NCBI GenBank assembly: GCA_021202245.1
Contig: JAJQDK010000089.1
Span: 1 to 10,920 of the forward strand
Direction: 5' to 3'
Source: Clostridiales bacterium
GTDB lineage: Bacteria; Bacillota; Clostridia; Oscillospirales; Acutalibacteraceae
Length of the DNA stretch: 10,920 nt
Within the stretch, counting starts at the first letter, position 1; each line of letters opens with the position of its first letter. The translations under genes and the position numbers were made by a program. The notes under the pieces were generated by a model, which saw only the letters and a list, made by a program, of their open reading frames with translations, searched no databases and was not told where the DNA came from. Shown here one piece after another: positions 1-6,883 of this stretch.

Positions 1-28
1 TGACAAGGGAATTTTTATGTAATATAAT
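1..28 (+). promoter_or_regulatory. Sigma-A type promoter of the infC operon (5' edge cut by window)
   Basis: TGACA at 1-5 is the visible part of a -35 box; its first T would lie just outside the window. A perfect TATAAT at 23-28 is the -10 box. If the missing base is T, the boxes are separated by the optimal 17 bp. Transcription would start near position 35, giving a leader of about 140 nt before infC. The near-consensus match suits a strong ribosomal-protein operon promoter, whose output would then be trimmed by the downstream attenuator. Confidence 0.82.
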
Positions 29-34
29 ATTTGA

Positions 35-160
35 GTAAAATAAAGCAAAACGGAAATGTTTTCACCTGTGGGGTGTCGTCTGCACGGGTCAATACCTAAA
101 CTTTTGTTGTGTATTGTAATGCGGACGGAATGTTTCTGTCCGCATTTTTTTATGGTACTT
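35..160 (+). promoter_or_regulatory. infC leader: L20-leader-like transcription attenuator
   Basis: The leader can adopt two mutually exclusive folds. In one, 77-84 (CGTCTGCA) pairs with 120-127 (TGCGGACG) through 8 bp including one G-U, and inside it 90-95 (CAATAC) pairs perfectly with 111-116 (GTATTG). This fold uses up the 5' arm of the terminator at 119-145 and so acts as an antiterminator. A small hairpin CACC (63-66)/GGTG (72-75) precedes it. In Bacillus subtilis, L20 (rplT product) binds the infC leader and promotes termination. The same operon order and leader architecture here suggest the same feedback. The pairing is seen in the sequence; L20 as effector is inferred, since I could not compare with the Rfam L20 leader model. 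Confidence 0.72.
119..151 (+). terminator. Intrinsic terminator inside the infC leader
   Basis: The arms 119-130 and 134-145 form a continuous 12-bp stem (one G-T pair) closed by a three-base TGT loop, followed directly by a T run (145-151). It lies upstream of the infC ribosome binding site at 162-168, so it can only be an attenuator, not the end of a gene within the window. Its 5' arm is shared with the alternative pairing to 77-84. Confidence 0.88.
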
Positions 161-161
161 T

Positions 162-178
162 GGAGGTGCTTAACCATC
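162..178 (+). promoter_or_regulatory. Ribosome binding site fixing the ATC start of infC
   Basis: GGAGGTG at 162-168 is a strong Shine-Dalgarno sequence. Seven bases later comes ATC at 176-178, in frame with IF3. No ATG, GTG or TTG sits at this distance, and homology to IF3 begins right after the ATC. Rare start codons (ATT, ATC, ATA) are a known hallmark of infC, allowing IF3 to repress its own translation. Confidence 0.8.
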
Positions 179-652
179 GGCAAGAAAGAAATTCAAATCA
201 ATGAAGAAATTCATGATAAGGAACTGAGAATTATCGGTTCCGACGGTCAACAGCTTGGCATTATGTCTGCAAAGGAAGCTCTTAACCTTGCTGAGCAGAA
301 AAATCTTGATTTAGTCAAGATTGCTCCGCAGAGCAACCCGCCCGTATGCAAAATAATGGATTACGGCAAATATCGTTTCGAGCAAGCCAAAAGAGAAAAG
401 GAAGCAAGAAAAAATCAGCACGTTGTTGATATTAAGGAAGTGCGTCTGTCACTCAATATAGATACGCACGACTTTAATACAAAGCTTAATAACGCTCTTA
501 AATTCATTAAGCACGGCGATAAGGTAAAGGTTTCTATCAGATTCCGAGGTCGTGAAATGGGTCATCCGGAAATCGGTTTGGACACAATGAAGCGTTTTGC
601 AGACGCTTGCAGCGAAACGGCTGTTATTGAAAAGCCGGCCCTGCCTGACTGA
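176..652 (+). CDS. infC: Translation initiation factor IF-3 (C-terminus cut by in-frame TGA)
   Basis: IF3 binds the 30S subunit, keeps 50S off, and enforces correct start-codon and initiator-tRNA choice. The 158-residue product shows the N-terminal domain (INEEI near residues 8-12, then the QLGIMSAKEAL stretch), the IAPQSNPPVCKIMDYGKYRFE motif region, a basic linker (EKEARKNQ) and the C-terminal domain (IKEVRLSLNIDTHDFNTKL onwards). The start is the rare ATC at 176; the upstream ATG at 56 lies inside the untranslated leader. The gene stops at TGA 650-652, exactly where the family has the Gly of the conserved [D/E]GRNM motif. After the TGA the same frame reads RNMGLFQAPP, the expected last beta-strand, so about 10 or more conserved residues are lost. 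After that segment the frame stays open into rpmI until 815-817, so a second change may exist near 680-717. This may be a nonsense mutation or a sequence error. rpmI follows 65 bp later. Confidence 0.93.
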   Translation: MGKKEIQINEEIHDKELRIIGSDGQQLGIMSAKEALNLAEQKNLDLVKIAPQSNPPVCKIMDYGKYRFEQAKREKEARKNQHVVDIKEVRLSLNIDTHDFNTKLNNALKFIKHGDKVKVSIRFRGREMGHPEIGLDTMKRFADACSETAVIEKPALPD

Positions 653-682
653 CGAAATATGGGTCTGTTTCAGGCGCCACCT
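653..682 (+). other. Untranslated remnant of the infC 3' end
   Basis: In the infC frame, directly after the TGA, codons 653-682 read R-N-M-G-L-F-Q-A-P-P. This matches the final conserved strand of IF3 (typically GRNM followed by hydrophobics and L-A-P). The match shows the coding sequence once continued through the TGA. No stop follows in this frame before 815-817, deep inside rpmI; TAA at 688-690 is one frame off, which would fit a further indel. Confidence 0.7.
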
Positions 683-717
683 ACCACTAAGTACTCCCAG
701 CTTATGAGGATATTCTT

Positions 718-915
718 ATGCCTAAAATTAAAACACACAGCGGTGCCAAAAAACGTTTTAAGATTTCTAAAAACGGTAAAGTTATCCGTGCTCACGCTAA
801 CAAAAGTCACATCCTGAACAAAAAGACAACAAAGCGTAAAAGAGGTTTACGTCAGACTGCGGTTGCAGACAAGACAAATACCGCTCAGCTCAAGCGTTTA
901 ATTCCTTACAAATAA
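718..915 (+). CDS. rpmI: 50S ribosomal protein L35
   Basis: L35 is a small, very basic protein of the large ribosomal subunit. The 65-residue product has the full family pattern: MPKIKTHSGAKKRFK at the N-terminus, the KSHILNKKTTKRKRGLR centre, and the LKRLIPYK ending. Length matches the family (about 64-66). AGGA at 707-710 precedes ATG 718 by seven bases. It sits between infC and rplT, the classic three-gene operon, and would be co-regulated with them through the leader attenuator. Confidence 0.98.
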   Translation: MPKIKTHSGAKKRFKISKNGKVIRAHANKSHILNKKTTKRKRGLRQTAVADKTNTAQLKRLIPYK

Positions 916-959
916 TCGCTTGACAAAATCATTTTTAAGATAATCGGAGGTAACATATA

Positions 960-1310
960 ATGGCACGTGTAAAAGGTGCGATGATGACTCGCAAAAGAAA
1001 AAAAAAGACATTAAAGCTTGCCAAAGGCTATTGGGGCGCTAAATCCAAACACTTTAAAATGGCTAAACAGGCTGTAATGAAGTCCGGAAATTACGCTTAT
1101 ATCGGTCGTAAACAGAGAAAGAGAGATTTCCGTCGTCTTTGGATTACTCATATTTCTGCTGCCTGCAAGGCTAACGGAACTAACTACTCAACATTTATGA
1201 ACGGACTTAAAAAGGCAAATATTACCTTAAACCGTAAGATGCTTTCCGAGATTGCTATTTCTGATCCCAAAGCATTTACCGCACTTGTTGAACAGGTTAA
1301 GAACGCTTAA
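960..1310 (+). CDS. rplT: 50S ribosomal protein L20
   Basis: L20 binds 23S rRNA early and is needed for large-subunit assembly; in Firmicutes it also represses its own operon by binding the infC leader. The 116-residue product has the standard MARVKGAMMTRKRKKK basic N-terminal extension, the LKLAKGYWGAKSKHFKMAKQ helix, AYIGRKQRKRDFRRLWI and the NGLKKANITLNRKMLSEIA C-terminal domain. Length fits the family (about 117-120). GGAGG at 946-950 lies nine bases before ATG 960. The gene is followed by a strong intrinsic terminator, closing the infC operon. Confidence 0.98.
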   Translation: MARVKGAMMTRKRKKKTLKLAKGYWGAKSKHFKMAKQAVMKSGNYAYIGRKQRKRDFRRLWITHISAACKANGTNYSTFMNGLKKANITLNRKMLSEIAISDPKAFTALVEQVKNA

Positions 1311-1327
1311 TTTAAACTTATGTAATT

Positions 1328-1353
1328 GCGTTTGGGTTATCCCAAACGCTTTT
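1328..1353 (+). terminator. Intrinsic terminator after rplT
   Basis: GCGTTTGGG (1328-1336) and CCCAAACGC (1341-1349) form a perfect 9-bp stem with a TTAT loop, followed by TTTT and, after GCTG/C, a second T run to 1362. It lies 17 bp after the rplT stop and before the next ribosome binding site, so it ends the infC-rpmI-rplT transcript. Confidence 0.93.
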
Positions 1354-1382
1354 GCTGTTTTTATGATAATACGGAGTGTAGA

Positions 1383-2168
1383 ATGTTTACTGAAATTACA
1401 AGCAAGGATAATCAAAACATCAAAAAAGCCGTAAAGCTTAAAAAAAGCGCAAAATACAGAAGAGAAACCAATATGTTTATCGCCGAGGGACTGCGCATTT
1501 GTACGGACGCTATGTTCAGCAGCGCCCGAATTGAGTCCTTGTTTGTCACGGATAAAGCAAAGGAAAAGCATCCTTGTGAATTTCAGCAGCTTGCCGATTA
1601 TGCCTTAAATACTTACATTGTTTCGCCCGAACTCTTTTCCTTTATAAGCGATACGGAAAATCCCCAGGGCTTCTTGTGTATTATAAAATCACTTGACAAA
1701 ACGTACCAATTTGATACAATAAAAAATAGCGATAAATTTCTAGCGCTTGATAATGTACAGGATCCTAATAACCTCGGTACAATTTTACGTACTGCTGAGG
1801 CATTGGGGCTTGACGGAGTTGTTATGTCAAAGGACTGCTGCGATATATACAATCCTAAGGTTGTAAGGGGAAGTATGGGTGCAGTTTTCAGACTTCCGTT
1901 TGTTATCTGCAATTCAATTAAGGAATTTTTATCAAATAATCAAATGCTTAATTCTTATGCTGCGGTTGTTTCTTCCGATCCTCATAAAATAACCGAAACA
2001 AGCTTTATTCCGCCGTGTGTTGCCGTTATAGGCAACGAGGGCAACGGTTTAAAGCGTGAAACTATTGATTCCTGCACATTTGAAATAACAATTCCGATGA
2101 AAGGCAGAGCCGAATCTTTAAATGCTTCAACTGCGGCGGCAATTATAATGTGGGAAATGATAAAATGA
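1383..2168 (+). CDS. TrmH/SpoU-family RNA 2'-O-ribose methyltransferase
   Basis: Enzymes of this SPOUT family use S-adenosylmethionine to methylate the 2'-hydroxyl of a nucleotide in rRNA or tRNA. The 261-residue product has an N-terminal SpoU substrate-binding domain (about 8-100, with FIAEGLRIC near 32-40) and a C-terminal knotted methyltransferase domain. All three SPOUT motifs are intact: NNLGTILRTAEALG (119-132) with the catalytic-type Arg, VIGNEGNGL (215-223), and IPMKGRAESLNAST (237-250). The start ATG at 1383 follows GGAG (1373-1376) by six bases; an in-frame TTG at 1326 would lie inside the terminator region and has no ribosome binding site. Its stop overlaps the dprA start as ATGA. 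Methylases of this type (B. subtilis YsgA-like) often sit near rplT or pheS in Firmicutes; the exact target nucleotide cannot be told from sequence. Confidence 0.93.
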   Translation: MFTEITSKDNQNIKKAVKLKKSAKYRRETNMFIAEGLRICTDAMFSSARIESLFVTDKAKEKHPCEFQQLADYALNTYIVSPELFSFISDTENPQGFLCIIKSLDKTYQFDTIKNSDKFLALDNVQDPNNLGTILRTAEALGLDGVVMSKDCCDIYNPKVVRGSMGAVFRLPFVICNSIKEFLSNNQMLNSYAAVVSSDPHKITETSFIPPCVAVIGNEGNGLKRETIDSCTFEITIPMKGRAESLNASTAAAIIMWEMIK

Positions 2169-3410
2169 TTTCTTATAATGCTGAATATTGGGTATGGCTG
2201 ACTTTAGCTTTGGGTTATAATAATCCTAAAGTAAAGCAGATTTATGAGCTTTATTCCGACATTTCCGACTTTTACAACGGCGGAATCAAGGAGTGGCGTT
2301 TTTGCGGATTTTTTTCAGAAAAAGAGCTGGAAAAGCTTTCCGGCAAAACGCTGAATGATACAGAAGAAATTATAAACAGATGCAAGGAGCTTGATTACAC
2401 CGTATTAGCTATTGATGATGAAAGCTTTCCTCTGTGCCTGCATAATATAGATTCTCCGCCTGCGGTAATCTATGTAAAGGGAAGCTTGCCGGATGTTGAC
2501 AATCGCCTTACAATCGGAATTGTTGGCACACGCAGCGCAACGCAGTACGGAATCAGCAATTCCTATAAATTTGCTTATGCGCTTTCAAAATACGGAGTTG
2601 CTACAGTAAGCGGCGGCGCATTGGGCGTGGACTGCGCTTCTCACCGTGACGCGCTTGCTTCCGACTGCGTCACAATTTGCGTGCTTGGCTGCGGAATCAA
2701 CTGCAACTATCTCAGTGAAAATGCAAAAAATGCGTGAAGCTATTACCAAGAGGGGCGCTGTAATATCCGAATATCCGCCTGATGAATCGCCGAGAGGCTA
2801 TTATTTTCCTGCAAGGAATCGACTCATCTCCGCTCTGTCTGACGGCGTTCTCATAATTGAAGCAAGCGCAAAGAGCGGCTCTCTCATTACCGCAAGTCTT
2901 GCTCTTGAGCAGGGCAAGGAGGTCTTTGCTTTGCTCGGCAACAACAGTCCGCAGAACGAAGGCTCAAACAATCGCATAAAGGAGGGTTCGGCAATTCCCG
3001 TAACCGACTTTATGGATATATTAAATGCTTTTGACAATCTTTATGTCACCGACGACAGCCTGGATTTCAATGAAATTTCGTTGGAGGATATTAACGCCGT
3101 TCCCGTAAAGGGAGGCGGTCATTTCGTAAAGTCACCGGCTTCTGATTTTCGAGCCGAACAAAATGAAATCCATATTAAATCAAACTCAGTTCATAATAAT
3201 TCTAAAAAAGAAATAAAACATAAACAAAATTTAGATTTGAATAAAACAGCTCAAAAAATATATGATTATATAAATAACGAGCCTGTTCACATAGATAAAA
3301 TATCAAGTGATTTAAACATCCCTGTCTTTAAAGTGCTTACAGCGGTTACCACCCTTGAAATGCAGGGGCTTATTGAAGCGCTGCAGGGAAGAAGATACAT
3401 TTTAAAGTAA
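2165..3410 (+). pseudogene. dprA: DNA processing protein DprA, frameshifted at an A6 tract
   Basis: DprA binds incoming single-stranded DNA and loads RecA during natural transformation; it is also common in bacteria not known to be competent. ATG 2165 overlaps the upstream stop (ATGA). The first part, 2165-2737, covers the N-terminal domain and half the Rossmann fold (GIVGTRSATQYG, SGGALGVDCASHRDA, CVLGCGIN). It stops at TGA 2735-2737. The second part, in the next frame to 3410, carries ISEYPP, FPARNRLISALSDGVLIIEAS, SGSLITASLALEQGKEVFALLG, a Lys/Asn/Ser-rich linker and a C-terminal winged helix (about the last 60 residues). Removing one A from AAAAAA at 2725-2730 joins the parts exactly (SENAK-MREAI), restoring a 414-residue protein. 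Everything else is well conserved, so this is either a very recent lesion, a homopolymer sequencing error, or slippage-corrected expression. An internal ATG at 2730 could start the second part, but that piece would lack half the nucleotide-binding fold. Confidence 0.9.
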
Positions 3411-3462
3411 TCAAGCAAATAGGAAAATGTTAATTAAGTAATTAAATAATCGGAGGTCTGAT

Positions 3463-5553
3463 ATGTCAGATTTGGTAATTGTGGAGTCACCCGCTAAAGC
3501 AAAAACTATTAAAAAGTATCTCGGCAGCGGTTACGAGGTTGTGGCTTCAATGGGACACGTTAGGGATTTGCCTAAGGCAAGGCTCAGCGTCGATATAAAA
3601 AATAATTTTGCCCCTAAATATGAAATCATAAAGGACAAAGAAAAGCTTGTTGATGATTTAAAATCGCTTGCCGAAAAAAGCGATAATATATATCTTGCAA
3701 CCGACCCCGATAGAGAGGGCGAAGCTATTTCTTGGCATCTTGCTTATATTCTCGGCTTGCCCGATGATTACAGCAACAGAGTGGAATTTAACGAAATTAC
3801 TAAAAACGGCGTTACAAACGGTATGAACAATCCCCGTTCAATAAATATTGATCTTGTCAACGCGCAGCAGGCAAGGCGTATACTCGACAGACTTGTAGGA
3901 TACAAGCTGAGCCCGTTTATATCGCAAAAAATCAGAAGAGGACTTTCTGCCGGCCGTGTTCAGTCGGTTGCTGTCAGAATTATTGTTGACAGGGAAGAGG
4001 AGATTAGAAAATTCAAGCCTGAGGAATATTGGTCAATTGACGCAAAGTTTATTCCGAAGGGAAGCAGAAAATCCTTTGCCGCTACGCTGTATGCCGATGA
4101 AAACGGCAAAATTAAGATTACTAACCAAGAGCAGGCAGATAAAATCGAAGCCGATTTGGCTGACGCTGAATATATGATTACAAAGGTTAAGCACGGTACT
4201 CGCAAAAAATCGCCTGCGCCGCCGTTTATAACCTCAACATTACAGCAGGAGGCTTCAAGAAAGCTCGGATTTCAGTCACGCCGCACAATGAAGGTTGCTC
4301 AGGAGCTGTATGAGGGTATTGATATTCAGGGAATGGGCGCAACGGGTCTTATTACCTATATGAGAACTGATTCGCTCAGAGTTTCCAATGTTGCCGTACA
4401 AGAGGTAACGCAATACATCGGTTCCACGTTCGGTTTTGAATATTTGCCGCCGAAGCCGAGATTTTTTAAATCGAGAAGCAATGCTCAGGACGGTCACGAA
4501 GCAATCAGACCGTCTATGCCGAGCCTTGCTCCGGATAATATTAAAAACAGTCTTACTTCCGACCAGTATAAGCTCTATAAGCTGATATGGAATCGCTTTA
4601 CGGCTTCCCGAATGGCAGACTGTATTCAAAAAACTACTCAGGCGGATATTGAAGCTAACGGCTATAAATTCAAAGCATCGGGATACCGAGTGGATTTTGA
4701 CGGCTTTACAACCTTGTATGTAGAAAGTAAGGATGAAGCAGAGGAAAAATCAACTCAGCTTCCGCCACTTGAGAAAAATATGCCCGTTAAGTGCAGAGAG
4801 CTTAAAAAGAATCAGCATTTTACTCAACCGCCGGCTCGCTATACCGAGGCGTCTCTTATCAAAGCTCTCGAGGAATACGGCATAGGTAGACCATCAACCT
4901 ATGCGGCAACAATTACAACCATCACAAGCCGTGAATATGTAAAACGCGAGGCTAAAACTCTTATACCGACCGAGCTCGGCGAGGTTACAACAAACCTGAT
5001 GAAAGAGCGTTTTCCTAAGATTGTAAATGTCAAATTTACCGCGCAGATGGAGGAAAACCTTGATAAGGTTGAAAACGGAAACGAAGAATGGGTAGAGCTT
5101 CTTGACGATTTTTACGGTGATTTTGATAAAACTCTCAAAAAGGCAAAAGCCGATATGGAGGGGGTAAAGCTTCGCCTGAAAGAGGACGAAACCGATATTG
5201 TCTGCGAAAAATGCGGTCGCAAAATGGTAGTTAAGGTCGGCAGATACGGAAAGTTTATTGCCTGTCCCGGATATCCTGACTGCAAAAATATCAAAAAATA
5301 TGTAGAAAAAACAGGCGTTACCTGTCCTAAATGCGGCGGCGATGTCATTATCAAGCGTACAAAAAACAAAAGGATATTCTACGGCTGTTCAAATTATCCC
5401 GTTTGTGATTTTGTTAGTTGGAATGAGCCGCCACACGAAAGATGTCCGCAGTTCGGCGAGGTTCTTTTTAAGAAAAAGGGCAAAAAGCCGGTTCTGTTTT
5501 GCACAAAGGACGGCTGCGGATATACTAAAAAATCCGATTTGGAAGATAAGTAA
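3463..5553 (+). CDS. topA: DNA topoisomerase I (type IA)
   Basis: TopA relaxes negative supercoils by a transient 5'-phosphotyrosine break in one strand. The 696-residue product has the TOPRIM domain first: VIVESPAKAKT with Glu8, and TDPDREGEA with Asp81, Asp83 and Glu85 for Mg2+. The type IA core follows, with AGRVQSVAVR (163-172) and the active site GLITYMRTDS, Tyr299. The motif PPARYTEASLIKALEEYGIG is intact. C-terminal zinc fingers follow: Cys581/584/601/607, then Cys621/624/642/648, then a third with Cys661, Phe664, Cys680, Cys685. In the third, Phe664 (TTC, 5452-5454) stands where Cys is expected, one base from TGC. Catalysis should not depend on it, but that finger probably cannot hold zinc normally. 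GGAGG at 3452-3456 precedes ATG 3463. The dprA-topA-trmFO order is typical of Firmicutes. Confidence 0.98.
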   Translation: MSDLVIVESPAKAKTIKKYLGSGYEVVASMGHVRDLPKARLSVDIKNNFAPKYEIIKDKEKLVDDLKSLAEKSDNIYLATDPDREGEAISWHLAYILGLPDDYSNRVEFNEITKNGVTNGMNNPRSINIDLVNAQQARRILDRLVGYKLSPFISQKIRRGLSAGRVQSVAVRIIVDREEEIRKFKPEEYWSIDAKFIPKGSRKSFAATLYADENGKIKITNQEQADKIEADLADAEYMITKVKHGTRKKSPAPPFITSTLQQEASRKLGFQSRRTMKVAQELYEGIDIQGMGATGLITYMRTDSLRVSNVAVQEVTQYIGSTFGFEYLPPKPRFFKSRSNAQDGHEAIRPSMPSLAPDNIKNSLTSDQYKLYKLIWNRFTASRMADCIQKTTQADIEANGYKFKASGYRVDFDGFTTLYVESKDEAEEKSTQLPPLEKNMPVKCRELKKNQHFTQPPARYTEASLIKALEEYGIGRPSTYAATITTITSREYVKREAKTLIPTELGEVTTNLMKERFPKIVNVKFTAQMEENLDKVENGNEEWVELLDDFYGDFDKTLKKAKADMEGVKLRLKEDETDIVCEKCGRKMVVKVGRYGKFIACPGYPDCKNIKKYVEKTGVTCPKCGGDVIIKRTKNKRIFYGCSNYPVCDFVSWNEPPHERCPQFGEVLFKKKGKKPVLFCTKDGCGYTKKSDLEDK

Positions 5554-6869
5554 TGTATATAAATGTTATCGGCGCAGGACTTGCCGGATGTGAAGCCGCA
5601 ATGCAGATTGCTTCTTTCGGAGCGGACGTTCATCTTTATGAAATGAAGCCTGCCAAAAGAACTCCTGCGCATCATACAGATTATTTCGGAGAGCTTGTTT
5701 GCTCCAACTCGCTAAAGGCTATGAGAACGGAAAGCGCCGCAGGGCTTCTCAAAGAGGAAATGCGCAGACTCGATTCCTTTTTGATGAAATGCGCCGACAA
5801 GTGCCGTGTTCCTGCCGGCGGGGCACTTGCGGTAGATCGTGATGAGTTTTCCCGTCTTGTTACCGAGGGCATCAAAAGCAATCAAAAAATTAAGATTATT
5901 TCAGAGGAGATTACACAGATCCCCGATGATGCTGTTACGATTATCGCAACAGGGCCGCTCACATCCGAGCCTCTTGCCGAGTCTATAAAGCAGAAATTCG
6001 GTAATTCTCTTTCTTTCTTTGATGCTGCGGCGCCTATTGTCACAAGCAACAGTATTGATATGAATTATGCCTTCTGCGCCTCACGCTACGGCAAGGGTGA
6101 CGGCGACGATTATATAAATTGTCCTATGAATAAAGCGGAATATGAAGTCTTTTATAACGAGCTTCTTTCTGCAGAGCGTGCGCCTTTGCATGATTTTGAC
6201 GTTAATAATCCTAAGGTCTATGAGGGCTGTATGCCTGTCGAGGTTATGGCTCAGCGCGGAGAGGGTACTCTAAGATTCGGCCCAATGAAGCCGGTAGGCC
6301 TTACGGATCCCAAAACCTGCCGCAGGCCGTGGGCTGTGCTGCAGCTGCGAAAAGAAAATTCCACAGGATCTATGTATAATCTCGTCGGATTTCAAACAAA
6401 TCTTAAATTTCCCGAGCAGAAAAGAGTATTTTCACTTATTCCTGCATTGCACAGTGCGGATTTTGTAAGATACGGCGTTATGCACAGAAATACTTTTCTT
6501 GATTCTCCCCGTATTTTAAACAGTGATTATTCTGTAAAAGAAAATAAAAAATTGTTTTTTGCAGGGCAGATTACGGGCGTCGAGGGCTATATGGAATCAG
6601 CAGCTTCGGGCATTATTGCAGGAATTAACGCCTGCCGTGTTTCTGAAAATAAAGATACCGTAATCTTGCCTAAGGACACGATGATAGGTGCGCTTTCGGA
6701 ATATATTTCGGATTATTCTGTTAAGAAATTTCAGCCAATGGGCGCTAATTTCGGAATTTTGCCCGAGCTTGAAAATCGTCCCCGCGACAAAAAAGAGCGC
6801 GGCGCCGCTTATTCTCAAAGAGCGCTTAAGAGTTTAGATAAATTTATTACTGAAATTCTAATGCTGTAG
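5553..6869 (+). CDS. trmFO: Methylenetetrahydrofolate-tRNA-(uracil-5-)-methyltransferase TrmFO
   Basis: TrmFO makes 5-methyluridine at position 54 of the tRNA T-loop using methylenetetrahydrofolate and FAD, replacing SAM-dependent TrmA in most Gram-positives. The 438-residue protein starts with a dinucleotide-binding motif (INVIGAGLAGCEAA, residues 3-16), then ELVCSNSLKA with Cys50 and EGCMPVEVMAQRG with Cys226; these correspond to the two functionally important cysteines described for the B. subtilis enzyme. The C-terminal FAD-binding region FAGQITGVEGYMESAASG is intact. Length is normal. The ATG shares one base with the topA stop (TAATG), indicating translational coupling; there is only a weak purine-rich ribosome binding site (GGAAG near 5540). 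Confidence 0.97.
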   Translation: MYINVIGAGLAGCEAAMQIASFGADVHLYEMKPAKRTPAHHTDYFGELVCSNSLKAMRTESAAGLLKEEMRRLDSFLMKCADKCRVPAGGALAVDRDEFSRLVTEGIKSNQKIKIISEEITQIPDDAVTIIATGPLTSEPLAESIKQKFGNSLSFFDAAAPIVTSNSIDMNYAFCASRYGKGDGDDYINCPMNKAEYEVFYNELLSAERAPLHDFDVNNPKVYEGCMPVEVMAQRGEGTLRFGPMKPVGLTDPKTCRRPWAVLQLRKENSTGSMYNLVGFQTNLKFPEQKRVFSLIPALHSADFVRYGVMHRNTFLDSPRILNSDYSVKENKKLFFAGQITGVEGYMESAASGIIAGINACRVSENKDTVILPKDTMIGALSEYISDYSVKKFQPMGANFGILPELENRPRDKKERGAAYSQRALKSLDKFITEILML

Positions 6870-6883
6870 AAAGGGGTTTGTTT

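Noticed and set aside
56..175. N-terminal extension of infC from ATG 56
   Set aside because: The stretch contains the terminator hairpin and the GGAGGTG site, has no IF3 similarity, and no ribosome binding site precedes ATG 56. IF3 homology begins after ATC 176.
650..652. UGA recoded as glycine
   Set aside because: The TGA stands where Gly is expected, as in genetic code 25, but TGA ends the TrmH-family gene at its natural length (2166-2168), GGA is used freely for Gly, and the gene content is Firmicutes-like.
920..945. Internal promoter before rplT (TTGACA at 920-925)
   Set aside because: The -35-like hexamer is perfect, but no -10-like sequence lies 16-18 bp downstream; the region there is the rplT ribosome binding site.
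1362..1370. -10 box for the TrmH-family gene (TATGATAAT)
   Set aside because: The sequence resembles a -10 element, but the matching -35 position falls in the terminator stem and does not resemble TTGACA. A promoter is likely somewhere here because of the terminator, but I cannot place it.
2730..3410. Second half of dprA as an independent gene
   Set aside because: It lacks the first half of the Rossmann fold, and its sequence joins the upstream part without gap or overlap once one A is removed.
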